A model generated the notes under the pieces. The model was not told the DNA's origin. It made no database searches and was given only the letters and a program-made list of their open reading frames with translations. A program made the translations under genes and the position numbers. Below are positions 18,363-25,592 of a DNA stretch of 64,000 nucleotides, piece by piece; the stretch's first letter is position 1, and each line of letters starts with the position of its first letter. This DNA is from an uncultured Ruminococcus sp. (GTDB lineage Bacteria > Bacillota > Clostridia > Oscillospirales > Ruminococcaceae), in NCBI GenBank assembly GCA_902776945.1, contig CACYSH010000024.1, forward strand, positions 34,223 through 98,222, written 5' to 3'.

Positions 18363-18391
18363 ATTATATGCTTTATATGGCGTTTAGTCAA
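18363..18391 (-). promoter_or_regulatory. Sigma-A promoter of aspartokinase
   Basis: On the minus strand TTGACT, 17 bp, TATAAT. Confidence 0.82.
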
Positions 18392-18544
18392 TGGACAAAG
18401 CCCACAAGATTTTGTTAATTTTTTGTGTACCCGATGTGCGTACTGTTGTGTGCGAGTCGCGGACACTATTTTTTTCCTGTGATAATCCTGCCGTTTCTGC
18501 CGATACTAATGAAAAGTCACAACAGAAAGGAACGGTAAAACGAC

Positions 18545-19339
18545 ATGAACAAAAACATGATAAGTCTTATAACGGCGGCAGTTTTATGCGCGGGGCTTGT
18601 GAGCTGCGGCAGCGAAAAAACCGACACCGGCGAGACCGTGACCGCAAGACCCGTGCAGGTAACGGCTCCCTCGACGGTGAAACAAGGCTACGGTCAGGGT
18701 GTGCAGCTTGATGAGAAGAACCGCCCGCTCGGTGCGCTCGATTTCAACGCGAAATACGGCGAATTTAACGCCGAAGCGATAAGCACCGACGACAAGCGCA
18801 TAAGGCTGACCTTCGACCAGGGCTATGAAAACGGCTACACGGCGAAAATTCTTGACACGCTTAAAGAAAAGCACGTTCAGGCGATCTTCTTTCTTGTGCA
18901 GGACTACGCCGAGCGCAATCCCGATCTTGTGAAGCGCATGATCGACGAGGGGCATATAATCGGCAATCATTCGGTAACGCACCGCTCGATGCCGGGGCTT
19001 TCGGCGGAGGAATGTGCAAAGGAGATCAACGGGCTTAACGATTATCTTGAGGAGCATTTCGGGGTAAGACCGACGCTTTTCCGACCGCCTATGGGGGAAT
19101 TTTCGGAGCTTTCGCTGGCGGTAACGAATCAATGCGGGTGTAAGACGGTATTGTGGAGTTACGCCTATCGTGACTGGGAGACGGACGATCAGCCCGCGCC
19201 GAATGAAGCAATGATGAAGCTGACGGGGGCGGCGCATGAAGGCGCGATATATCTGCTGCATTCGGTTTCGGAGACAAACGCAGAAATTTTAGGCAAATTC
19301 ATTGACGATCTGCGCGACAAGGGTTACGATCTGTATTAA
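18545..19339 (+). CDS. PdaA-like polysaccharide deacetylase lipoprotein
   Basis: The product has 264 residues. A signal peptide ends at the lipobox GLVSC (Cys near residue 21), so it is anchored outside the membrane. The NodB-type domain shows LTFDQGYENGYT, the metal-binding HSVTH and the RPTLFRPPMGEF motif. This matches the PdaA branch, which makes muramic delta-lactam in spore cortex, better than plain chitin deacetylases. In this branch the second Asp of TFDD is already replaced (by Asn in B. subtilis PdaA, from memory); here it is Gln. The start has GAAAGG upstream. It is a single gene followed by a terminator. Confidence 0.85.
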   Translation: MNKNMISLITAAVLCAGLVSCGSEKTDTGETVTARPVQVTAPSTVKQGYGQGVQLDEKNRPLGALDFNAKYGEFNAEAISTDDKRIRLTFDQGYENGYTAKILDTLKEKHVQAIFFLVQDYAERNPDLVKRMIDEGHIIGNHSVTHRSMPGLSAEECAKEINGLNDYLEEHFGVRPTLFRPPMGEFSELSLAVTNQCGCKTVLWSYAYRDWETDDQPAPNEAMMKLTGAAHEGAIYLLHSVSETNAEILGKFIDDLRDKGYDLY

Positions 19340-19345
19340 CAAAGC

Positions 19346-19388
19346 AAACGAACCGGAAATGCCCGAGGACGGTTTTCCGGTTCGTTTT
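19346..19388 (+). terminator. Terminator of the deacetylase gene
   Basis: AAACGAACCGGAAA pairs with TTTCCGGTTCGTTTT, ending in a short T-run, 7 bp after the stop. Confidence 0.8.
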
Positions 19389-19499
19389 AGATTCCTGCTC
19401 ATCTGTTTTGCTATGCAAGGGCGTGCATTGCTCGCCCGTGAATGCCCTCAAAACCGCGATTTTACAGCATTTTTGAATAGGTTAATGCGTATGTGATAA

Positions 19500-19790
19500 T
19501 TTCCCGACCTCGCGCTATTGATTTGCGAAATATCGCCTGTCTGAACTTGTTCAGACCGCTCTTCTCGCAAATATAAAATCGGCAATTCACTTGTTTCCGA
19601 ACAGACTTACAGAGCTATTCAATTGTACGTTTTTGTTAGCTTTTCTTTAAATTGCCGATTTTAATTTTGAACCGAACAATTTTCTTTTTACCGTTAGCTT
19701 GCGAACGCCGTCGGCTTTTGTGAGGTAAGACCCTTTGCACGAACAAGTTCGTGCCAACCCCTTCCTAAGACTTTTGGTTTTTTTCTCATT
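19500..19790. repeat. Copy 3 of the 19-bp-stem repeat, diverged
   Basis: Arms AAATATAAAATCGGCAATT (19569) and AAATTGCCGATTTTAATTT (19649-19667) enclose a diverged loop. The tail contains the palindrome GCACGAACAAGTTCGTGC at 19737-19754 where copy 1 has a plain hairpin. The remainder of the 460-bp gap shows no gene. Confidence 0.75.
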
Positions 19791-19799
19791 TTCGGGCTT

Positions 19800-20105
19800 T
19801 CATATTATCAACCCCGTTATCAACGCCGTCACCGATGCCGCCAACGCCACCACTATCAACGGCAATTCAAAATACGCCAGCACTACCGCAACCGCCGTTC
19901 CCGCCGCCGCCGTTATCCTGCTCCCCGTACTGTCTATTATCGCGGGGATCGTCATCGCACTAAGCACCGCATACGGAATATAATGCAGAAAACTCCGCAC
20001 AAACCGCGACTTGATCTTCTTCGTGAAAAACGTAAACGGCAGCATTCGTATCAGATACGTCACACCCGCCATTACCGCCGTATAGATCAACACCCTCGCG
20101 TGCAT
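19800..20105 (-). CDS. azlD: AzlD-family membrane protein
   Basis: The 101-residue protein has four hydrophobic segments. It carries the AzlD marks YLIRMLPF and SFLHYIPYAVLSAMTIPA. With AzlC it forms an exporter of branched-chain amino acids or their analogues in the cytoplasmic membrane. Its start codon directly follows the azlC stop, which implies translational coupling. Confidence 0.92.
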   Translation of the reverse strand: MHARVLIYTAVMAGVTYLIRMLPFTFFTKKIKSRFVRSFLHYIPYAVLSAMTIPAIIDSTGSRITAAAGTAVAVVLAYFELPLIVVALAASVTALITGLII

Positions 20106-20816
20106 TTACTCCGCCTCCCCGCTCTCGTCTTTTACCGGGAATACCGCCGCACCCAGCGCCGCCGCCGCAACCGCGCTGATTATCATTGCAAAGCCGTTGG
20201 GAACTACCTTTATCAGCTCCGCAAACAACAGGCTGAACAGCGCCGCTGCGATCACCACGCACAGCACAGAGCGCTCCTTCCTCGCGGGCGGAATGATTAT
20301 CGCTAAGAACATTCCGTAAAGCATTATCCCCAGCGCCCCCGCGACCACATCGGGCAGCAGCTGACCCGCCGCCGCGCCCATTGCCGTCCCCGCGACCCAG
20401 CCCGCCGCCGCAACGAGTATCATTCCGTACATATACGCGGGGCGCAGCGGCTCCTTCCTCGACGCGCAGAGTATAAATATTTCGTCGGTGATGCCGTAGG
20501 ACGCGAGCAGGCGGTGTTTCAGCTTAAATTCGGGGTCGAGCCGCTGCGAAAGCGACAGCCCCATAAGCGAATAGCGTATGTTGATTATCAGCTGCACAAG
20601 TATCATCTCGATGATAGTGCCGTTTGCCGCGATGACCTCTATGCCCTTCGCCTGCCCCGCCGACGTAATGTTCGTCAGCGAGATAAACGCCGCTTCAAGC
20701 GTGGTAAGCCCCGTTGCCGCCGCCTTTATCCCGATAGCGAACGACACCGAAAGATAGCCCAGCATTATCGGCAAGCCGTCAGCCATTCCCTTTGAAAAAT
20801 CCTTTGTGTTATTCAA
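20106..20816 (-). CDS. azlC: AzlC-family branched-chain amino acid exporter subunit
   Basis: The 236-residue membrane protein shows the AzlC pattern: GMADGLPIMLGYLSVSFAIGIKAAATGLT at the start and NIRYSLMGLSLSQRL plus GITDEIFIL in the middle. It makes the large subunit of the AzlCD exporter. AGGCAGG precedes the ATG. The 371-bp region upstream holds no gene but has a candidate small RNA on the other strand. No Lrp or CodY site can be identified by eye. Confidence 0.93.
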   Translation of the reverse strand: MNNTKDFSKGMADGLPIMLGYLSVSFAIGIKAAATGLTTLEAAFISLTNITSAGQAKGIEVIAANGTIIEMILVQLIINIRYSLMGLSLSQRLDPEFKLKHRLLASYGITDEIFILCASRKEPLRPAYMYGMILVAAAGWVAGTAMGAAAGQLLPDVVAGALGIMLYGMFLAIIIPPARKERSVLCVVIAAALFSLLFAELIKVVPNGFAMIISAVAAAALGAAVFPVKDESGEAE

Positions 20817-20965
20817 TTCTCAAGACCTGCCTTTTTTGATGAATTGTCCGTACAAGCAAGCATCTGTTGTACATAACATATACAAAAGCTCGTGAATAAT
20901 TCTGAAACATTGTGCAATATTTTTTTTGAAAAATATGTACTCGGTTCATATTCGGTTCATTTAAG

Positions 20966-21115
20966 AGTGTTATAATAATATCAACAAAGAGAGATACAAA
21001 GGCTCTCGACCAAATAATGAATTTTCCTAAATCCCTTTTCATAATTCTATAGATGACTAAAGCCCGTTGACGGTACGCCGACCGATTTAAATCAACGGGC
21101 TTTGATCATGCCTTT
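20966..21115 (+). ncRNA. Candidate small RNA (weak)
   Basis: An extended -10 box (TGTTATAAT at 20968-20976) lies on the plus strand. About 85 bases on, the arms AAAGCCCGTTGA and TCAACGGGCTTT (21059-21103) are followed by GATCATGCCTTTTT. The T-run is only on the plus side. No open frame fits. A good -35 box is missing, so this is only a suggestion. Confidence 0.25.
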
Positions 21116-21133
21116 TTGCCCGAAAATATTATT

Positions 21134-21163
21134 AAAAGCGGCTGTATTTCAAGCCGCTTTTTT
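21134..21163. terminator. Terminator downstream of pncB
   Basis: AAAAGCGGCT and AGCCGCTTTTTT form a 10-bp stem with an 8-base loop. It is about 25 bp past the pncB stop and works in both directions. Confidence 0.75.
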
Positions 21164-21187
21164 CATTTCTATAAAGCCATAAAACCG

Positions 21188-22624
21188 TCATGCTCTTTCG
21201 GCTAAAAGCTGCTGCTTTACGCTCCACAGCTTTTTCGATAGATCGACGTAATAGGTGTGCGGGTTCTCGAACCGCTTTACCTCGTCCCAGAGCGTGTCAA
21301 GCTCCGCCGCGCAATGGTCGCATATCTCCTTGTAGGACGGCTCCTCATAGACCTGCTTGCCGTCCTTGAATATCTGCACCTGCATTTCCTTAGCCGTAAA
21401 ATCGCGGAGAGTCTTTTTCTTCCAGGTGTAGTCGGGGTCGAAAATGTCAAGACTGCGGCTGTCGTCTATGGTCTCGTCATAAACGCAGAGCTGGTCTGCC
21501 AGCGCCTTGCCTGTCTCCTTGTCGTAAAGACGGTAGAACTTCTTGAAGCCGGGCGTGGTTATCTTGCCGACGTTCTCCGAAATTTTTATCTTGGGAACGA
21601 TACGTCCGTTTTCCTCGACCGCCGCCAGCTTGTAAACGCCGCCGAACACGGGCGCAGACATGGAGGTTATCAGCCTCTCGCCCACGCCGAACAGATCGAC
21701 CGCCGCGCCCTGATATATCATATCACGGATTATGTATTCATCGAGCGAATTGGACGCAACTATCTTGCAGTCGGAATAGCCCGCATTGTCAAGCATTTTC
21801 CGCGCCTTTCGGGACAGATAGGTAATGTCGCCCGAATCGAGCCTTATGCCCTTCGGTCGCTTGCCCAACGGTTTCAGCACGTTGTTGAAAGCCCTTATCG
21901 CGTTGGGAATGCCGCTTTCAAGCACGTTGTAAGTATCGACAAGCAGGGTCACGCTGTCGGGGAAGCACTCGCAGTAGGTCTTGAAAGCCTCGTACTCGTC
22001 GCCGAACATCTGCACCCAAGAATGCGCCATAGTACCCGTAGCGGGGAAACCGAATTTCTGATCGGTTATCGTGCAGGCAGTCGCCGCACAGCCGCCGATC
22101 CCCGCCGCCCTCGCGCCGAAGATAGCCGCGTCCGCGCCGTGCGCTCTTCTCGAACCAAATTCCGATACCGCCCTTCCCTGCGCCGCTCTTACGATCCGGC
22201 TTGCTTTTGTGGCAATAAGAGACTGATGATTTATCGTCAGCAGCAGATATGTTTCAACAAGCTGCGCTTCGATAGCGGGCGCTCTGACCGTCAGCAGAGG
22301 TTCGCCGGGGAAAACGACAGTCCCCTCGGGGACAGCCCAAATATCCCCCGTGAAACGGAAGTCCTTTAAATAGTCAAGGAACTTTTCGGAAAACATATTC
22401 TTCGAGCGCAGGAACTCGATGTCCTCCGCCGAGAAATGCAGATCATTTATGTACTCGATCACCTGCGAAAGCCCGCAGCAGATAGCAAAGCCGCCGCCGT
22501 CGGGTACCTTGCGGAAAAACAGGTCAAAGTAAGTGATCTTGTCCTTCATGCCGCTCTCGAAATAGCCGCTGCCCATTGTCAGCTCGTAGTAGTCGCAGAG
22601 CATGGTATAGTTAAATGCTTCCAT
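21188..22624 (-). CDS. pncB: Nicotinate phosphoribosyltransferase
   Basis: The product has 478 residues. It converts nicotinate and PRPP (with ATP) to nicotinate mononucleotide for NAD synthesis. Marks are MLCDYYELTMGSGYF at the start, SEFGSRRAHG near 155, GTMAHSWVQMFGDE, DTYNVLESGIPNAIRAF and the phosphate-binding IRLDSGD. The C-terminal segment with CDHC (near 455) is usual in the longer clostridial form. It is the last gene of an operon with a nicotinamidase upstream. Confidence 0.95.
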   Translation of the reverse strand: MEAFNYTMLCDYYELTMGSGYFESGMKDKITYFDLFFRKVPDGGGFAICCGLSQVIEYINDLHFSAEDIEFLRSKNMFSEKFLDYLKDFRFTGDIWAVPEGTVVFPGEPLLTVRAPAIEAQLVETYLLLTINHQSLIATKASRIVRAAQGRAVSEFGSRRAHGADAAIFGARAAGIGGCAATACTITDQKFGFPATGTMAHSWVQMFGDEYEAFKTYCECFPDSVTLLVDTYNVLESGIPNAIRAFNNVLKPLGKRPKGIRLDSGDITYLSRKARKMLDNAGYSDCKIVASNSLDEYIIRDMIYQGAAVDLFGVGERLITSMSAPVFGGVYKLAAVEENGRIVPKIKISENVGKITTPGFKKFYRLYDKETGKALADQLCVYDETIDDSRSLDIFDPDYTWKKKTLRDFTAKEMQVQIFKDGKQVYEEPSYKEICDHCAAELDTLWDEVKRFENPHTYYVDLSKKLWSVKQQLLAERA

Positions 22625-22654
22625 TTTATACAGACCTCCGTTCCCGATGTCCGT

Positions 22655-23068
22655 TCAGCAGTACGGACATTTTATGTATTTCATATCATACGTTTTCTTT
22701 TCAAGATCGAAGATATAGGCATAGCAGTATCCAAGCTCGGTATCCCATTCGGCGGAATCCCAGTCTGCCTCTGTTTCGGCATAATTGAATTGAAGTCTCG
22801 GCTTTGTATAAACAGTGCCAAGAACGCTTTCAACCTCGCTTCTGTCGGTCAAGTCTTCCTCGGTTATCGGAGTTTTTGCGGTAACAAGCACGGTCTTGTA
22901 GCCCTCGCCAAGCTCACCGTCCTCTATGGGCTTATCGTCCCACCAGCAGTATCTTGTGCGCAGAAAGCCGCCGTTATCATCAGAGGCATACAGCACAAAA
23001 TTATAGAAAGAACCCGTTTCGGGAGTGATTATATCCGAAACTCGCTTTATCAGCTCATAAAGCGTCAT
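22655..23068 (-). CDS. Unknown small protein in NAD-salvage operon
   Basis: The 137-residue product is not recognised. It is acidic (KPIEDGELGEGYKTVLV) with many Trp and Tyr residues and ends in IKCPYC, a CxxC pair that could bind metal or be redox-active. No signal peptide or membrane segment is seen. It lies 9 bp after the nicotinamidase and 30 bp before pncB, so it is co-transcribed. A link to NAD metabolism is by position only. Confidence 0.65.
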   Translation of the reverse strand: MTLYELIKRVSDIITPETGSFYNFVLYASDDNGGFLRTRYCWWDDKPIEDGELGEGYKTVLVTAKTPITEEDLTDRSEVESVLGTVYTKPRLQFNYAETEADWDSAEWDTELGYCYAYIFDLEKKTYDMKYIKCPYC

Positions 23069-23077
23069 CTCGTCAAA

Positions 23078-23611
23078 TCATTCCGCGTCGTGGCGTACAA
23101 CGGTTATCTGCAAGCCCTCCATAACATCGAAGGTCTTTGCTTCAAGCTCGCTGTCGGGAGCCGCAACATAATTTGTGTCAATGATAACCTCGGTCTCGGG
23201 CAAAGCGGTCTTTACCATGATAGCGTTGGCAAGAACACACATATTGGTAACAAGTCCCACCAGCTCAACGCTCTCATAACTGCGGAATTTCAGATAATCG
23301 GCAAGCTCCAGCGAACCGAAGGTGTCCTTATAGAACACCTTGTCCTTGTCGGTGCGCTCCTTGGCGGTAAAGCCGTAGAGCTTATGACCGGGAGTGTCCT
23401 CAACGCAGTGGGGAGTAGGCAGCTTTCTGCCCTCCTGCGTGGAGAGATAGTCCTCCTGATGAGTGTCCATAGTATAGATGACCTCGCCGCCCTCCTTGCG
23501 GTAGTCGCGTATTTTGTGAGCGATCTTCCTGTCGAGAGCCGCAGCGGCTTCAAAGCCCAGCGAGCCGTTTACAAAGTCATTCTGATAGTCAACGATTACA
23601 AGCAGTTTCAT
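23078..23611 (-). CDS. pncA: Nicotinamidase-type cysteine hydrolase
   Basis: The product has 177 residues and an isochorismatase-like fold. It would hydrolyse nicotinamide to nicotinate. The Asp of the triad is in VIVDYQNDFVNG, metal ligands are suggested by TMDTHQEDY, and the nucleophilic Cys is in GLVTNMCVLANA. ATG 23611 is chosen for GGAGGAG just upstream; the longer frame to 23656 runs into the promoter. The operon order pncA, unknown, pncB supports nicotinamide as substrate, but related hydrolases have other substrates. Confidence 0.85.
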   Translation of the reverse strand: MKLLVIVDYQNDFVNGSLGFEAAAALDRKIAHKIRDYRKEGGEVIYTMDTHQEDYLSTQEGRKLPTPHCVEDTPGHKLYGFTAKERTDKDKVFYKDTFGSLELADYLKFRSYESVELVGLVTNMCVLANAIMVKTALPETEVIIDTNYVAAPDSELEAKTFDVMEGLQITVVRHDAE

Positions 23612-23661
23612 AATGCTCCTCCAATATTTCAAGCGCCGCAGCGCGGATATAGTCATACTTA

Positions 23662-23690
23662 ATTATAACATTTTTTTCGCCGTTTGAAAA
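23662..23690 (-). promoter_or_regulatory. Probable promoter of pncA operon
   Basis: On the minus strand TTTTCA, 17 bp, TATAAT; the -35 box is weak. The repeated TTTAAC and TTAACA words just upstream (23706-23722) could belong to an operator, but this is not established. Confidence 0.5.
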
Positions 23691-23842
23691 GCCCTTTGTA
23701 CTGGTTTAACACTAATTTAACAATTGATACTATTCCTCGACCAAATTCGCAACAATCTTCGCCACCCTGAACACGATTGCCGTCGTCTTCCTCCTCGACT
23801 AACGCCAGTTAGCCTTCGTCGTCATTGACAGCGTTCTGCGGC

Positions 23843-24370
23843 TCACATATCGGAAAACGATGACGACAAAACAACGCGCTCCGCCGTGATATTGCTTTTT
23901 ATCACCTCGACCGAAAAACGGTGAATATCGCCGCCGGTGGTGCTGCCGCACAGGTCTTCGATAACCGCGCAGTCCTGCACGCTGTCGTAAACGGGCAGAA
24001 CGGTCGCAAGCACGCAGCAGCCTGTATTCACGCCGCAGAAATACACCTTATCGAAACGCTCCGTTTCAAGGAATCTGCGAAATTCCTCATTAAAAAAGGC
24101 AGAATAGGTAGATTTGTCAAAAACTCTGCTCACAAGGGGCTTTATCGGCTCGGCAAGCTCGGTCTCTTCAGAGCCTGCCATGCAGCTTTCCCAATGCTCG
24201 AATTTATAACAGGCGGTATCGGGGGCGTTAATATAGCGCGTAGCAACAATTTTATCAAACACGCCGCCGCACCTTCCGACAAATCCCGCGATCTTTTCGG
24301 GAATATCTGCGGTATGCTCATTCACAAAGCCCTTTTGCATATCAATAATTACAAGACAATTCTTTTGCAT
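23843..24370 (-). CDS. Isochorismatase-family cysteine hydrolase
   Basis: The product has 175 residues. The triad is visible: Asp in VIIDMQKGFV, Lys near STYSAFFNEEF, and Cys in GVNTGCCVLATV. It is a second, diverged member of the fold found in the neighbouring nicotinamidase, but it lacks the TMDTHQ metal segment, so nicotinamide is less likely as substrate. Its own start (ATG 24370, AAAGGG about 11 bases upstream) lies next to the insertion site of a small element. The substrate is unknown. Confidence 0.8.
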   Translation of the reverse strand: MQKNCLVIIDMQKGFVNEHTADIPEKIAGFVGRCGGVFDKIVATRYINAPDTACYKFEHWESCMAGSEETELAEPIKPLVSRVFDKSTYSAFFNEEFRRFLETERFDKVYFCGVNTGCCVLATVLPVYDSVQDCAVIEDLCGSTTGGDIHRFSVEVIKSNITAERVVLSSSFSDM

Positions 24371-24385
24371 CAGTATTTTTCACCC

Positions 24386-24545
24386 TTTTCCGATACACTA
24401 CCCACAACTTAAGGTTTACAAGGTGTAGGGCGGCTGCACGAACTTGTTCGTGCCATTGCTCCCGCCCGTAAATGAACGTTTTTTAAAGATGATTTCCGTC
24501 AATTTTTTCTTAAGTTGTTTAAGTTGTGGATAGTGTTTTCCGATA
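24386..24545. mobile_element. MITE-like insertion with 10-bp target duplication
   Basis: TTTTCCGATA stands at 24386-24395 and again at 24536-24545. Between them a 140-bp element begins CACTACCCACAACTTAAG and ends with the inverted copy AAGTTGTGGATAGTG (one mismatch in 15). The palindrome GCACGAACTTGTTCGTGC is inside (24436-24453). No coding capacity is present, so movement would need a transposase from elsewhere. Confidence 0.75.
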
Positions 24546-24576
24546 TGTTACCCTTCGTGCGTATCCGGCGCACAGC

Positions 24577-25173
24577 TCATTGATCTTCTTCGTCATCGTC
24601 AAACGGCGCTTCCGGCAGATCGTCGGCGCAGACCACGAAATCAAGCACCCTGCCGTAAAGCTCGGCGGAATTGGCTTTCATCTTGCGGCAGATATGCTCT
24701 GCCTGCTCGCGGTCGGGCGCGTACAGACTGAGCTGCATAAGCGCAGCACCGCCGTCCGAAACGGTGCAGCTCACCTTGCAGCCCGCGCCTTCCTCGGTGA
24801 TCTCCGTGCTGACGCTCTGCTCCGCCTTCTGATGTGCGAAAAGCCGCAGCCCCGAAGCCAGTATTCTGTCGCGCACGCTTCTCGGCAACAGCTTTTTGAA
24901 GCTCTCCGCGCCGCTCCTGCCCTCCTCACTCAGCAGATATTCGGGAACGCCGCCGTGATCCTGCTTGACAAGCACGCCCGCGTCAAGCAGTTCCTTAAAG
25001 GCTTCGATGAACAGGAAATAGTCCACTATCTCCTCGCCTGTGAATATCTCAAGCAGCTGCACATATGTACACGGCTTGCCTGTCTGCTTGAGAAAATATG
25101 CCATAAGGAGCTTTACCTCGTATAATTCGCGGGGATTGAATACCTCCGGCTTTATTTCGGGATAACGAAACAT
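24577..25173 (-). CDS. DUF4364 family protein
   Basis: The 198-residue cytoplasmic protein has a winged-helix-like N-terminal part (LLMAYFLKQTGKPCTYVQLLEI; YFLFIEAFKELLDAGVL; YLLSEEG, about residues 20-105) and a mixed C-terminal domain ending in the acidic tail DDDEEDQ. The family is common in clostridia and has no established role; a transcription regulator is plausible from the fold. The start is preceded by AGGTG. Confidence 0.8.
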   Translation of the reverse strand: MFRYPEIKPEVFNPRELYEVKLLMAYFLKQTGKPCTYVQLLEIFTGEEIVDYFLFIEAFKELLDAGVLVKQDHGGVPEYLLSEEGRSGAESFKKLLPRSVRDRILASGLRLFAHQKAEQSVSTEITEEGAGCKVSCTVSDGGAALMQLSLYAPDREQAEHICRKMKANSAELYGRVLDFVVCADDLPEAPFDDDEEDQ

Positions 25174-25200
25174 ATTTTTTCACCTCCGCGCACTTTCATA

Positions 25201-25575
25201 CTGTAAATGAGCAACGCCGTTTTGTCCGTACCATTGCCCCATACTCACTAATACTATTTAACTATAAACGAGTGCTTTTTGTTAATTTACACAAATAATC
25301 ATCGTTTTATAAAGCCTTGCGATATTCTTGAATTGTGCAATTTGACGGTACTGCTCATTTATAGTATTTAATACAAAACTCAACGTCATCAGGATAAGGA
25401 AAATGATTGCGCAGAAGCGCACCTATGTGTGCGCCCGTTCCCCGCATTTTTCATGACCCGCGGGCGCACACGCAGGTGCGCCCCTACATTACTTGCGCAA
25501 ACCCATTCACACCAAATTAGAAACATAATAATTTCGGGGGTCACACGGACGCGCAATGCGCGTCCCTACAATATG
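25201..25575. repeat. Intergenic repeats: CTATAAATGAGC family and GC palindromes
   Basis: A lone end CTGTAAATGAGC is at 25201. A 103-bp copy runs from CTATAAACGAG at 25262 to GCTCATTTATAG at 25353-25364. Then GCGCACCTATGTGTGCGCCC and the inverted GGGCGCACACGCAGGTGCGC lie at about 25418-25490, and GACGCGCAATGCGCGTCC at 25549-25566. No gene is seen in this 420-bp gap. Confidence 0.65.
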
Positions 25576-25592
25576 GAGCCTGCATTTTGCCC

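Noticed and set aside
21257-23662. Plus-strand frames of 370 and 408 codons across pncB and pncA
   Set aside because: Shadows of conserved genes with good starts and an operon layout on the other strand.
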